DNA from: Amaranthus tricolor
Lineage: Eukaryota > Streptophyta > Magnoliopsida > Caryophyllales > Amaranthaceae
NCBI RefSeq assembly: GCF_026212465.1
Contig: NC_080063.1
Location: forward strand, 6,923,202 to 6,987,201
Direction: 5' to 3'
Length of the DNA: 64,000 bases
The notes below the pieces were generated by a model. That model was given only the letters and a program-made list of their open reading frames with translations, was not told where the DNA came from and made no database searches. This document shows positions 1 to 12,929 of this stretch, in pieces; position 1 is the stretch's first letter, and the number at the start of each line of letters is the position of its first letter. The position numbers were made by a program, and so were the translations under genes.

Positions 1-156
1 GAACATGAAAAGGAACAAGCACTTTCAGAAATTAAAAGGATTAAGAAGAAATGGATGAATGAGAGGAAGCATGGAAATCAGATTACAAGCTTTGTATTAG
101 GGTTTTTCTTTTGTTTTTTGTTGGTGTTTCTTGTATTACTCAAGGCTAGTAATTGA
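1..156 (+). CDS. C-terminal end of a protein with a tail membrane segment (partial)
   Basis: Frame 1 is open from the window edge to TGA at 154-156. It encodes 51 residues: a charged, probably helical stretch rich in Glu and Lys, then about 20 hydrophobic residues rich in Phe, Leu and Val, then a short KASN tail. That is the form of a C-terminally anchored membrane protein. Small plant GRF-type zinc-finger proteins often end this way and are often found near MULE transposons, as here, but the zinc finger would lie outside the window, so this identity is a guess. The gene converges on the MULE transposase on the other strand. Only the last exon is visible. Confidence 0.45.
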   Translation, partial: EHEKEQALSEIKRIKKKWMNERKHGNQITSFVLGFFFCFLLVFLVLLKASN

Positions 157-289
157 AGTGTAAGAGCAATTTAAGAATAATTGTAACACTGATTTGGATA
201 TTGTAACATGATCATGATGAATGAATTAAGTTTTATTTTTTCCATTTAATTTCTTTGCAGGTATTGTAAATACACTTGTATGTCTGCTG

Positions 290-690
290 TGTTTGCTGTT
301 TTGTGTTTATGACCTTTTGTTTGCTGTGTTGTGTTGTGTTTATGAGCTGTGTTTGATGTGTTGTCTTTGCTGTGTATGTTGTGTTTGCTGTGTTTGCCTG
401 GGATTAACACAGACATCAATGTACATACACAGCATTGATATGATACACACTGGTTCAAGGATCAACACAGATCCATTTGCTTACATACATATACACACTG
501 ATGAACTTACTCATTCAGAACACATTTGTTTTTCAACACACATTCAGAACTTACTCAAATCAGTATTGTTGTACTGACTCATGTTATGTATGCTGTGTTT
601 GCCCAAAGCTTAGAACACAACATACACTAAATTTGCTGCACTTAATTCAACACAGTAACTAAATTTGCTGCACTTAATTCAACACATTAC
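290..690. repeat. TGTTTGCTG-type low-complexity tract and a 28-bp direct repeat
   Basis: Positions 290-400 are a degenerate run of TGTTTGCTGTG words. At 627-654 and 659-686 the same 28 bases occur twice with a period of 32. The stretch lies between the two convergent coding ends and is probably 3' untranslated or intergenic. The open frames across it on both strands are artefacts of low complexity. Confidence 0.6.
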
Positions 691-816
691 ATTCTCAGTG
701 CATACACTAATTTGCTAAAATACAGTTCAACAAGTACATTCTTAGTTCATACACATTACATTCTCAGTTCATACACTTAGACTAATTCAACACATTACAT
801 TCAACACATTACAGGT

Positions 817-3408
817 CTATATTTGACTATTTTGATCCATTACACATGAAGTAGATGCAGCATTTTGTGTTTGTTGTTGACTCATGGAGCTAAGAACATC
901 ATTTGTTGTAGATTGTTGAGTAGAAGAAGATCCCATTTTAGGCCTTCCACCCTTTGACTTGATCTTTGTTGGTGGTGGTTTCGGTGGATTCTTGCAGCCT
1001 TTTTTGTAGTGACCTAGGTCACCACAATTACCACATCTCCGTTGCTTGAATTCTTTAACAGCACACACAACCTTCTTACCTCCTTTACCTTCATCAGCTT
1101 CCTTCTTTCTTTTCCTCTTGTTAGGCCTTCCAGACATCTTTCGATATGGTGGAGGAAGTGGTTTGGCTATAGTGGTCGTGGGCCACATTTTGTGTCCTGG
1201 CATACCATAAAACTTTGGACTATACGTCTTTCGATACGTTTCTACAAGATACGCCTCATGGACGAAGTCGTTGGCATCTAATTTTCTAAGAACAATACAA
1301 GCCAAGGCATGTTTACAAGGAATCCCTATAAGGTCCCAACTTCCACAATGGCAAGTCCTATTGGCCAAGTTTACAACGTAAGAGTCGTCATTATCATCCA
1401 CCTCAAACTCACACACATCCACTGGGATTACCCTTAAACCATATATTTCCTTTGCATTTTTTTCAATCATTTTGGTGATAGCTGGCATCAACACAACTTC
1501 AAAGTTACTCAACCCTTCCCTTTTGGCTGCGCCTCTTTGCATCACATATCTCCTAATCCACTCCATTAGAGAAATTATAGGCTTCCCCCTTGCTTCTACT
1601 AACACATTATTGAATGCCTCACAATTATTATTTAACAACATCCCAGACTTACTCCTATTACAAAAAGCATGCCTAGACCAGTGTTTTGTAGGAATAGCAG
1701 ATAGATATTCATATGCTTCAACAGAAATATCCTTTATTTCATTCATTCTCTATCAAAATGAAACTGTAAACATAAATTATTACTAATTAGTTTGACATTA
1801 TCTCATAAATTTAATTGTATACTTGATTCCATACCTTGTTGTAAGCTCTTGCTGCTCTCCAAAAGTGTTGCTTGAACAACTCTCCAAGGAACTTGATCTT
1901 GAAGTTCGCCCATATATGCCTACAGCAGAACCTAATTTCAGCTCCAGGAATAACTGAGTTCAAAGCTTCAACCAAACCCTACATTTTTCACAAATTAATA
2001 TTAGAGTTATAGCATTCGTTACATTAAAAAAAGATATGTGTTAACAAGTAATTATCTTTTGCCTATCGCTCATGAAGGTGAAAGCTTCACCTTCTGCTTG
2101 AACCCAACTACTCGATGCAGTAACCGACCTAAGGTCTTCTACGAGGAGATTTAGAAACCAAGTCCAAGTTTCTACATTTTCTGTTTCAACCACAGCCCAT
2201 GCAACGGGAAAGATGTTATTGTTCCCATCTTTACCTACAGCAGTCAATAAAACCCCAGGGAATTGTCCCTTCAAATATGCCCTATCAACACCTATAATAG
2301 GCCTACAGCCAGCAACAAAACCCTCTTTACATGCTGGCAAGCATATATACATCCTTTGGAACAAAGGTGGGGGTGTGTCCATTCCAATGCATTTAACGAT
2401 TGCAGTGCTTCCTGGATTAAACCTCCTTATTGCTTCTGCATAATCCCACACCCTGCTATACTCTTCACTAGCATCACCATATATCATTTTCATTGCAATT
2501 CTTTTAGCTATATAACACTTAGAATACTCACTTCACAACCTAAATCTCTATTTACCCGTTTCTTAAATGCCTTTAATTCCCAAGTTGGATTTTCCCTCCA
2601 ATCATCTATGTATTTCTCAGCTAAATACAAAGTAGTGACTTTGTTATTTTGGTGTTGGTGACCACAAGTGTGCTTGGGAAAATAACTCCTTATTTGAAGT
2701 GTCTCCTCATCTTTCAACTTCACAGCATGAACCTTAAAATAACACTTCTTCTCCTTCCCACAAACACAGTTCACAATTCTTGCTCTCGATTTGATACAAT
2801 CGCATCTATTATAGCAATACACACTGATCCTACTTCTAGCATTATGCAGGTAATAATAATTGTAACCACATTCAATAGCATGGTACCTTAGTGCTTTTCT
2901 AAACACATATGTCGAAGGAAACTTAAAGCCTAAGGATAAATTGATCTTACCCTTGAAATCAACCTCAGGATTGAATGTAGGATAGCTACATATACCTTCC
3001 TCATCATCATTCAATGCACCCAAATCATAATCATCAGACTGCGGTTCATCATCATTACAGTATAAGTCTCTTGTTTTCTTCATCAACCTCCTTATCTACT
3101 ATCAATCTAATTTCATCATCACCTATAAACACATCATCAAGACCATAAACTACATTTTCTGCAAACAAATCAAAATCATCCTCATATTCATCTTCATCAC
3201 CACAACTATAATCATCATCACTACTATCCTCAACCTCATCAGCATCAGCATCTACATTTGCTCTTTCCAACTCATCCACAACCTTATGTGCCACATCAGA
3301 ACTTTCAATCACCACCTCATCTACCCTTACATTACCCACCTCAGTTGGCAACTCAGACTGCTTCTTTTTCAAATCACTGGCTTTTTTACGGATTTTCAAT
3401 TTCTTCAT
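817..3408 (-). pseudogene. Mutator-like (MULE) transposase, broken by frameshifts
   Basis: A MuDR-family transposase reads on the minus strand. In order: an acidic N-terminal segment (3408 to about 3070), a MuDR-type N-terminal DNA-binding domain (about 3070-2508), the DDE transposase core with IGVDRAYLKGQFPG and FMSDRQ (2493 to about 2050), a continuation containing RFCCRHIWANF (about 1978-1835), and a last exon (about 1750-817). The last exon has a SWIM zinc finger (CHC...PCKHALA), a basic stretch and a CCHC knuckle (CGNCGDLGHYKKGC). Introns probably separate the last three parts, near 2050-1979 and 1834-1751. The frame changes near 3070 and near 2510 with no room for an intron, which indicates 1-bp frameshifts, so this copy is probably dead. 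A sequencing error at either site cannot be excluded. Confidence 0.85.
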
Positions 3409-3834
3409 CTTATTGATTTAGCTAATTTTAAGAACCCTAATACATTATTCAGATACAACAACAATCAATTTACAAATTACAAGATATGAAACAACAAATT
3501 CAATAGAAAAAACGCAGCAAAAGGAAGCAAATTTGTAAAACCAAATAAATTTTAAATTATACCTAAAATACAACAATGAAGTACATAACCATAATTAAGT
3601 AGTAGTACATACCGGATTTTCTTAGAAATTTCAATGAGATGAAGTTACGAGATGGATGGGAGCGAAATGAGAAGTTACAGCAATGGAGTTGTCGCTGCAA
3701 ATGGGAGGAAAAAAGAATGGATTTTCGAATGCTCTGAACTGAAATGAAGAAGAATTAAATAAATTAAAGTATTACGTGCGTGTCACATGCGAGTCAATGG
3801 TTAAAGATAACGATCAAAGGCCACAATCCGTTAT
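3409..3834. other. 5' flank of the MULE transposase
   Basis: This AT-rich stretch upstream of the transposase start contains no convincing open frame. It presumably holds the element's promoter and 5' untranslated region, between the coding region and the terminal repeat. No clear TATA position could be assigned. Confidence 0.4.
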
Positions 3835-4486
<652 letters not shown>

Positions 4487-5324
4487 ATTATTTATTTTGT
4501 TCATTATGTGGGATTTGCAATAATTTTAGTATTGTTTACAACATCTCCGTAGCTAAATGCATCATATGATCTAAAGTAATTCAAGAACTTGATTTTTGAA
4601 CATTTTTTTGCTTTTGTTATATTCCAAGTTAGAGGTTTGATGTTGCAAACCAATATATAGCCCTGTAACTACAAGAACACTACTTTGAAAAATATTTTTC
4701 ATTAAACACTAAAGTGAAAATTTTTATCTTTATCTAACTTTATTTTAGCAAATCAATCTCAGTTATGTGATATATTAATTTTAATTTATAAAATTCATGG
4801 AACTACTAATTGATTGCATGTCATTCCATATACTACTATGATATACAAGGCACAATATCATGTATAGATATAGTCATATAAATATAGATATAGGTATAGA
4901 TAAAGATATAGATAAATTCAAAATATATGTAAATTGCCCCAAACAATTACATTTATCAAATAACTAGTTGTATTTTCCTTCATCTATACAAGCATCTCAA
5001 AATCTCAACCACCATTACCAACGATAGAGGTTCAGCAACTCAGGTAGCATAAAAACAACATAGCCATTTTCTCTGCAATCAAAGAAAACAGTTAAATTAA
5101 GGTAAAATTAATAGAAAATAATGAATCTAATATTTGAAGTTCCTTACTTTTTTAAGAATATGTGCGGTCGAGCACTTTATATGTGACTAAAACTTATGCC
5201 ATCTAATTGAATACTCCCTATGAATTTGATGAATATATTCATGAAGATATAAAAAAATGAGTTATTCTTGTGAGAGACAGTTTCTAGGTGGGACAACTTC
5301 AAGTAAAGAGCTTATATTCTCATA
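4487..5324. other. AT-rich intergenic DNA, nothing recognised
   Basis: No coding frame, RNA gene or clear element was seen. There is a short GATATAGATA-like low-complexity stretch at 4860-4915. Confidence 0.6.
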
Positions 5325-5578
5325 CTCCCTCTTATTCACCCTAATAGTCCCATTTGACTTTTGCACTGTTCATTAATCACCCTTAACTTGTATTTGATTA
5401 TTAATCTATAAGTTATAACATAGTCAACTGAGATCTTGTTTATTCGTTTCAATGCAAAAATCATTAAAATTAACTTTTCACAATTTTTTAATTATGCACA
5501 ATTAGATATATTAATAATATAATTATTAAATTGGCAAATGTGTCTAGTGAAATGGATTATAAGGCGAATAGAAGGGAA
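5325..5578. mobile_element. Stowaway-type MITE, 254 bp
   Basis: The element starts CTCCCTCTTATTCACC after TA (5323-5324) and ends with the imperfect inverse, GGCGAATAGAAGGGAA, before TA (5579-5580). TA target duplication and CTCCCTC termini are the signature of Stowaway (Tc1/mariner) MITEs. The interior is AT-rich and non-coding. Confidence 0.75.
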
Positions 5579-5759
5579 TAATATGTATCAGATGGATTAT
5601 TTAACCCATGTATGAGACGCAAGCATTTCTTGATGAGACCGTTGCGTCTCATACAATAATTTGTGAAAAAAATAAGTGCTAGAGAGAATCAGTTTGAGCA
5701 TATTCCACTTTCCTCCATAAATACCTATGTTTGATTATCGCTGCCTCTTTCTATTTCGC

Positions 5760-6077
5760 CTATTTTGTACTTAAAAAAAGGTGAAGAAAGAAATTAAGTT
5801 TTATATTTATATAATGTAAGTAGAATACCGTTCCTCTTTGTTGATTGTTGGATTTTTTATATTTATGGTTGTGTTCTTGATCTTGTTTGTGATAATTGAC
5901 TTGATTAAGGTTATTATTGTTAAACCTTTGTTGAGCTCCCATGCCACCTAAAGCAATTCCATTAGTTTTCTTTTGATCTCTTGCTTTGTTAAAAATGACC
6001 GTAAAGCCTTCAGCTGATGCTGGATTGTTTACATCCCATTCTCCAAATTTAGGTAATGGTCTACGTTTTGCGTTCAT
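5760..6077 (-). CDS. NOI/RIN4-domain protein (main exon)
   Basis: The frame starting at 6077 encodes RPLPKFGEWDVNNPASAEGF followed by TVIFNKARDQKK. This is the NOI domain shared with RIN4, including the P-x-F-G-x-W motif (residues 9-14) that is the cleavage site of the bacterial effector AvrRpt2 in RIN4. NOI proteins are small plant proteins linked to membranes and immunity. The frame stays open upstream to about 6112 without another Met, with AG dinucleotides at 6080-6090, so a short first exon elsewhere is likely. After QQRG (about 5830) a GT donor probably ends the exon; the rest of the open frame, rich in Phe and Leu, looks like intron. A short final exon ending near 5725 is possible. The Asn/Gln/His-rich linker (residues 50-80) replaces the usual Gly/Lys-rich tail. 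The usual C-terminal Cys-rich membrane signal was not found. Confidence 0.7.
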   Translation of the reverse strand: MNAKRRPLPKFGEWDVNNPASAEGFTVIFNKARDQKKTNGIALGGMGAQQRFNNNNLNQVNYHKQDQEHNHKYKKSNNQQRGTVFYLHYINIKLNFFLHLFLSTK

Positions 6078-6092
6078 GCCCTGCTGCTCAAC

Positions 6093-7349
6093 ATATTCAA
6101 ATTCATAATTATTAATTTTTTTTATTTTTTATTGTTAGTCAATATTCTTTAATTAATTAATGGTGGTTGCTAATTATTATATGAAGGGGTATAATTTTTT
6201 CTTTAAATTTATCAAATAAATTAATATGAAACTCTCTTCGTTCTCTTTTGTTTTATTCATATTCAACATTTGAAAATTTTACAATGTTTTCTCATTTGAA
6301 ATCATTTTGTTTGTTTTACTTACCAATAGAATTAAAGGACATTATTCCACATACATTATAATGTATTAAAATTAGCTGACATTTTAATTCTCAATGTAAC
6401 AACAATATTTCATTAGGTCAACGTTTATAAGTGGTTCACACCTAGGACGAAATTTAGAAACTTAGATATATGCAACCGTACCCTTGTTTGTGATAACATT
6501 AACAAAAAACTTATTTTTAAGTGACAATTGATAACGTCACGTACAACTTCATATAAATATGAAGGGGTAGACAAATTATTTATAATTATTATTTATCTTG
6601 GTGTCTACCTAAAGTTCAAATGAAAAAAAAAATGAGTGAAATTATTTTTTTCTAAAAAATGAAAGTTGATGTATATAAAATGAATCAAAAGTGATATTAT
6701 ATGTGCGTCAAATATTCTCTTTCTTTAGTTTTAAATTACAATGAAGTAATTAATAAATTATTAAATTATATACATTTCTGATTTATTTGAAAATGCGAAT
6801 GATATTAGCAGATTATTTGTTTTGAAGGAATGTAAATTGTAAGACTTATAGTAGATGAGACTTAAAACAAGACTTTAGGTGAGACTTAAAAAGAATATCT
6901 TATATCTTTGTTTAGTAAATAATAAAAATAAAATAAAAGTTCGATGAAAAAATATTACAAAAATTAATCTTTCTTTTCTCCTTTGCTTTCATTATTAATG
7001 GAAAAAACTTCAACGTTATTTTGCATTAGTCTCAAATCTCAACTCATGTCCCATCATGCATATTAATATAAATAGTGGAAATTGACAAATGTCTAAGGTT
7101 TCTAAAATTATTTACCTATTATAGAATTTGATTGTTTTTTTAATTAAAGCTAAATTAGATAGAATATTTGTAAAATTTATTATAGCAATTTTATATATCT
7201 AATCTAGAATTTGATATATTTAATTAAATGAAAAAGTGATGTATTCGATAAATAATTTTAATAAAATCAGTATTTAAGTTTTTTCTTTAAAAAGGCACAT
7301 ATTCCATAAATTTTTTTCGTTGAAGTTATATTTTTATATATCTCATAAA
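6093..7349. other. AT-rich intergenic DNA, nothing recognised
   Basis: No convincing open frame, RNA gene or terminal repeat was seen. Part of it may be the body of the Helitron whose 3' end is at 7378. Confidence 0.5.
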
Positions 7350-7378
7350 TTCGTGCATTGTACGAGTTTCTATACTAG
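7350..7378 (+). mobile_element. Helitron-like 3' terminus
   Basis: A short hairpin (TCGTGCATTGTACGA, 7351-7365) is followed 9 bp later by CTAG (7375-7378) and then T. A hairpin near the 3' end, a CTRR terminus and insertion next to T are the known Helitron signature. The 5' end was not located. Confidence 0.5.
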
Positions 7379-8880
7379 TTCATTCGAAACATGTAAAAAA
7401 CTTTTCAATTTCAATCTTAATTTTCATCGATAAACACAATTCTAGGTGAGAGCCACTTAATGAATTTTTCGTAATAAATGTAATTGTTGCTTATAGCATA
7501 AATAACCAAACCGAAAAAATTAGGGAAAATTTCATGTAGTAACCTTGAATTTTTTAGCTTTTTCACGTGCTGGACAAACATTTTATTATTCGCGTTGTAA
7601 CCCTAAGCTTCTAATTTTCCATTAGGTAAACAAAAGCTTGAATTTCTTGTTAAATTTATGTTATTATTACCTGTTATAAAAACTATTTTCATGAAATAAA
7701 CGTCGTGATCATCCTTATAAGCATATTTTTCAAAAATTTATTTAAAATGAGTACTTAATTTAACTTAAAACTTATCATCTATCAAATGAAAAGGTCAAAA
7801 ATTTAAAGTTATGCAAATTAAATAAATATTTATTTATCACATAAAAAAATAAGTTACGTGAAATATCCTAAAGATTAGAGATCATAAAATAAAATGGTAA
7901 GTGGGTAAATAAATGCATGAGAAGAATAAACTTACCGACATCAAAGATCATCGCAGGAAATATCAATAATAATAGAGCAAGAGGAACAAATAATTTACAG
8001 GAAGCCTAGGAGAATTATGTAAATGTAAGGGCAATTAAATGAAAATCAAAATGTTATTTTGGAAAAAAAAAAAAGCAAATATTATGATGTAGATTGTAGA
8101 GGGGAGGAGAGAGAAAGGTTGATTCGTTGTAAATTACAGATATTAGCGCCCTAATTTACATTTGTCTAATGTTATTTATGGAGTGAAATTTATGTTTGTT
8201 TATAACGTTTTATATTTATTTATGGCTCTTAATCAATGACATTGATAGAAAGTTAAAATATAAGTTTTTTAAGTTAAAAAGTTAATTTTAAGTACGAATG
8301 TGTATTTCTATTTTTTAAGGTGATAATGATAAACTACTAACGAACAAAAAATAATTATTAATAATAACACTGTTTAATTATCTAGATTTAGTTAATATTA
8401 ATTAACATAGATTATATGAAGATTTGCACGTATTGCACTTTTAGGTAAAAATCAATATTAAGACTCAAGTACTTATTATCGAAGTGTAATGAATCGTCAT
8501 TGATTATGGATTAAATTGACATAAATTATATGATGATTTGCACATGTTGCACTTTTAGGTAAAAATCATATTTCTAATTCTTAATTGAAAATTTTATAAA
8601 ATTATAAAATATGGGTCCTTAAAATAACGGGGCTCTGAGTGCTCTAGTAGTAGAGCCAACCTATCTTTCTAAACATATCGAAGTAGAAAATACACAAGTT
8701 CTTTCTTGATATTTTATAAGCAAAATGAAAGAAAAAAAAGCCCCTTTTATAGAAGTTAAGCTTATTTATGGTTTTGAGTGGGCGTTTGGCAAAATAAAAG
8801 AGACGGACTCTATATATTATAATTTTTATTATAAGTGTTGAAGTGTTAATACTTCTTAAATGAAAAAAAAAAAACTAACA
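7379..8880. other. AT-rich intergenic DNA, no gene seen
   Basis: No coding frame longer than background. Two related segments near 8400-8440 and 8515-8560 share a motif around ATATGATGATTTGCAC and TTGCACTTTTAGGTAAAAATC, which suggests a small local duplication. Confidence 0.5.
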
Positions 8881-10405
8881 TAAATGATGTGAAATTTTAT
8901 TTTACCACAAGCGCACGCGCGTATGTGTAACTGCGGGTCGAGCACAAGAAAGTTGAGATAAGTAATTCGCTAATTTCTATTAACTAAATTGCTCAAGAAG
9001 AATAAAGTTTAATTGATTTTTTATCTAACAACTAAGAATGCAATAAGAAAATGGGTTGAAACTATATGATGAAGGTATCTAGGGTGTCGAGAATCCCTTA
9101 AATTCTTGTATGATCAAACTCTTATTAGTATCTATGAAATGTCGGATTCTTTACGTGATTAAATATGATCTTGTTACTTTTAGACTCCCGCTCTATTGGT
9201 TAACTATTGGATTTAGACTCTATTAATTTGATTCTCACACGATAGTTTTATTGAACAAATTTATAAGAATTTAACTAAAATTTGCCCTAAAGCAAAGTTG
9301 ATCCTAATTTTACACACTAGTTCTATTGACTAGTCCAACAAAGCATATTTAATTTAGGGTTATTGGCGCAATTCAATCAGTTTAATCCTAATTTGATAGA
9401 CACATTCAATAATCAAATCATACTTGAATTATATGTTCAAACCCCAAATCTAGAAAATGAAAACTAGTCACTGATCAAGCTAATAAACATAAAATCACAT
9501 TAAATATGATGCATTGATAATAAAAAGGGCAAAGTAGAATAGCTTACTAATTGGAGTATAAACAACCATAATTACGTCGCATTAAGTAGAAAGTAGCAAT
9601 GAAAAACAATAAAACTCCGTTTGATAACCAAGGATTTCTAATCCAAGAGGAACAACATGAAAATTTAAGCATAAAACTTAAAATTTATGAAAAACTTACA
9701 ACTTCTATCTTTCTAACTCTCCTAATAATTATATCTACAACAAATTATCAAAGTAACTACTCTTTTTTCCAATTAAAAATAAAATAAAACATTAAAATTC
9801 CGGAAGAAACCGCTTGCACGTGACTTTCAGTAACAGGCGACGAGTCGTTGCTCCTGAGAGACGAATCATCGCATACTCTCTGCCTACGAAAAAATCGACT
9901 TCAGAAACAATGCGCCGAGCCGTAGCTTTTAGGCAACGACTCGTCACTTTTCTGCTAACTAGCGAACTTTAAACAGCCGCCATTTCTTGCTCGGTTGTCG
10001 GAATTGGATATATGATATACCGTTGGAAAGCTCTTGAAGTCTACCTTCCAATGCCGTAAACTTTGCATCAGTACAATATTTCTATCAAAAGTTATGACCA
10101 AAGAGTGAGCATGTATCAAATTTTACCTCAAATCTTTTGCATTTTAAACACTTTTCTTCTCTTTTGTCCATCTTCATTGTAAAACATCTTCAAAAGAGCA
10201 AAAATCTCCTTAGTACACTCCATCATCATTGAAACCATAAAAACTATGCTTAAAACAATCAAAACCGCTCAAAATAAGCATGAATAACCAAAATGCATAA
10301 AGTAGCATAAATCTTCAAAATAAGCACGAAATTACTAGTAATAACCACCATTATAGAGTATAAAATGATATAAAGTGCAAATAATTGCACTCATCACTAA
10401 AAAGT
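8880..10405. mobile_element. Degenerate LTR-retrotransposon-derived sequence
   Basis: The stretch at 9280-9470 (CCCTAAAGCAAAGTTGATCC, TAGTCCAACAAAGCATATTT, and so on) recurs in diverged form at about 46775-46960, showing a dispersed repeat. The upstream part (ACAAGCGCACGCGCG) and downstream part (CCGTTGGAAAGCTCTTGAAG, 10021-10040) resemble non-coding parts of plant LTR elements. No protein domain survives. The open frame at 9599-9787 has no recognisable product. Confidence 0.4.
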
Positions 10406-10680
10406 GCATGTTAAATTAAGCCTTGAGGTATTGAATTAGAGTAAGGTTAAAATTTTACAAATAGCATTCTACATCCTATGTGCGCTTCTCTCGGTCAATA
10501 ACTCACTAAGGTTACTATTGAGCTTTTATTGCGTTGTCATTATTCTCATACCTTAATTTCTTGATTTTTCGGTTGTCATTTTATCATTAATGGGGCGTTT
10601 TAATATCATTATAAATTATAATATACATTGATATACCCTTTGACTTGACTAAGCTTAATTGAGTTGATTAGAGCTATTAG

Positions 10681-12034
10681 CAGGGGCGGATCTACGTATG
10701 TGCCTCCTTGGACACGTGACCCTTGCAAAATTTAAAAAATAAAATTAAAAGAAAATTATTTTCTTCCAAGTCTAGGGGGTCAAAACACAATTTTCAGAAT
10801 AGCAATGAACTTCAAAACACTGCATTACTCCCCTTCTCTCTACTCTAAAAAAAAAACAAAAAAAAAACTCTACTCTACAGCCGTCATTCAGCCCCTGCCG
10901 CCTGCTACCCTCACCGTCACCGTCACTGCCTGCCGCCGGTGGCTCAGACGCTACAGCCTGGCGCTGCTCCTGCTCGCTGCTGCTCACGCCTCACTTGGTC
11001 GAAAGTCGAGGGTCGACTGTACTCTACTCTTTACAAAAACCCTAAAAATCAAATTTTTGATTTTTTTTAGGTATTTTCACTCTTAATCGTAATCTTAAAT
11101 TCTTAATCTTTTTGTTCTAATTTTTATTCTTAATTTTGATTCTTGAATTTTATTAGAATGTTGTTTCTTGATTTTTTTTTTGTTTATGTTTTTTGAGTGA
11201 TTGAATCTTTGTTATTGTTAATGTGTTTGTTAATGTATTTGTTTATCTTGAATAGTTGAATTATTGATTATTTCTTGATTTTAGATATGTGTGCTTCGAG
11301 CCATATCCAGAAGATAATTCGGAGTTTATTAAGAATAATGAAATTAAGCATTACTAATTAAGAATTTTTAAACCACTGTTGTACTGTTGTTGTTTCTTAA
11401 TGGAAGAAGATCATATGCTTTTTTTTTAGTGGAAGATTATATGCTTAAGTTAATAAATGTAAGGAGTGCTTGATAATCTGAGAAGTTGGAGTGCTTCATA
11501 ATCAAGACAGAAATCATTCACAATCAATTAATAATTAATAATCATCCACAATCAAGCACTCCTTACATTTATAATCAAGAAAAAAAATTTCTAAACCATT
11601 ATCTTGATTTATGATTTCCAAATGCTCAGTTCTGTTTTCGTTAAGAGGTTGGAGTGATTGTGGATGATTGGCCTAAGTCCTGGTTTTGATTCAGAGATGT
11701 GATTTACATAAGTAATAAAGGCAATTCGATTTTCAAGCTGGTTGATTCTTGGTTCTTGGATCTTAGTTTACAAAATGACAATAATAATGTGATCTTGAGT
11801 TTTGATGTTCTGTCCTTGTGATCTTGATTTATGATTTTTGAGGAATCACTTAAATGTTTTATTAGTGATGTAAGAAACGACGAGTGATTCTTGGATATAA
11901 AGACCCTTAATGAACTTTCCATAAAACTTATTGCGACAAGGACATTTCGTCAATTTTACAAATAAAATTCTGTAGAAATTTCGTCCATATGTTAGTGGTG
12001 CCCCAGGGGACTCTGAAGTCTGGATCCGCCACTG
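10681..12034. mobile_element. hAT-type non-autonomous element, 1,354 bp, with 8-bp TSD
   Basis: The left end is CAGGGGCGGATCTA and the right end is the inverse of CAGTGGCGGATCCA, the termini common in plant hAT elements. GCTATTAG stands directly before (10673-10680) and after (12035-12042) the element: an exact 8-bp target duplication. The interior holds no transposase. It has a GC-rich patch (10880-11010) with short overlapping frames on both strands, and an internal inverted repeat (about 11447-11475 against 11549-11577) that could fold. This is a derivative mobilised in trans. Confidence 0.88.
11447..11577. repeat. Internal inverted repeat within the hAT element
   Basis: ATAAATGTAAGGAGTGCTTG at about 11454-11473 is mirrored by CAAGCACTCCTTACATTTAT at about 11553-11572, giving a hairpin with arms of about 25 bp and a loop of about 80 bp. 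The loop also carries further GGAGTGCTT and AATCATTCACAATCA words. Confidence 0.65.
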
Positions 12035-12399
12035 GCTATTAGAGTTTGTTTATACATTGAGCTTGTTTCCCTTTGTTAATACATACAATTTCATAATATC
12101 TTATATCTTATTTCCTTCTTACATTCTTTTTTACTCGTGTGTAAGAGTGGTATTTGCTTTATACCTAAAGTGGTGAGTGTACATCACCTTTGATGGGTGT
12201 AACTTTGGAAAAGTCTTGTGATATTCAAAAAATAAATTTCTTAATGCTACGACAAGTTTGTGGCACACCATATCCTTCATTATCAATCACATATTAAGTA
12301 CAACTCAAAACACATTTTTCATATACTAATGTCATAAATATTATTATTGCTTATAGTCATTAAGTAGACATTGAGAAGCTTTTGTAAATGCCTATGTTT

Positions 12400-12735
12400 C
12401 CAATAGAGGTGTTCATTCGGGTCATCGGGTCGGTTCCGGATGGGTGTAATTCGGCTCGGTCGGATTTCGAATCAGTAAATTTTCGGTTGTATGCAACAAC
12501 GGGTCATACTCGGGTCAGATCGGTTAGTTACGGGTCGGTTCAACAACGGTTGTTCGCATTATCAGGTTCAAATTGGTTTGTTATCGGTTGAAATTCGAGT
12601 CGCGTGTCAATCGAGCTCGGGTTGTCATCGGTTTAACATTAGTTCGGTTTTTTCGGGCACGAAGGGTTCGAGCTTTATTTTTCGAGTAGTTATCGGTTAT
12701 GGACAACTATTGATCGGGTCAATATCAAAATAAGT
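12400..12735. repeat. GGGTCGG-rich element fragment
   Basis: The stretch opens GAGGTGTTCATTCGGGTC and is built of recurring CGGGT, CGGTT and TCGGGT words, unlike its AT-rich surroundings. Comparable word composition appears at 18013, 43392, 46042 and 63486, two of which have hAT-like ends. No matching right end was seen here, so it is probably a truncated copy. The open frames across it are not convincing genes. Confidence 0.5.
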
Positions 12736-12829
12736 TAATTGTCGGGTTTTTAATTGATGTATGCTCATTTACTTACGAAAAATAATTACCGATTGTTTTA
12801 TCAGATATGGCAGATCAATTTATTTTAAG

Positions 12830-12834
<5 letters not shown>

Positions 12835-12882
<48 letters not shown>
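12835..12882. repeat. (TA)n microsatellite
   Basis: An uninterrupted TA run of about 48 bp. Confidence 0.95.
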
Positions 12883-12884
<2 letters not shown>

Positions 12885-12929
12885 AATGAGACTATTATTT
12901 AACAATGCATCATGTTGCTACTTTTGATA

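Noticed and set aside
293..577. Cys/Val/Leu-rich frame of 94 codons
   Set aside because: Produced by the TGTTTGCTG low-complexity tract, with an overlapping frame on the other strand and no motif.
4655..4690. A second CACTA end (ACTACAAGAACAC)
   Set aside because: The match to CACTACAAGAAAA is partial and no subterminal repeats adjoin it.
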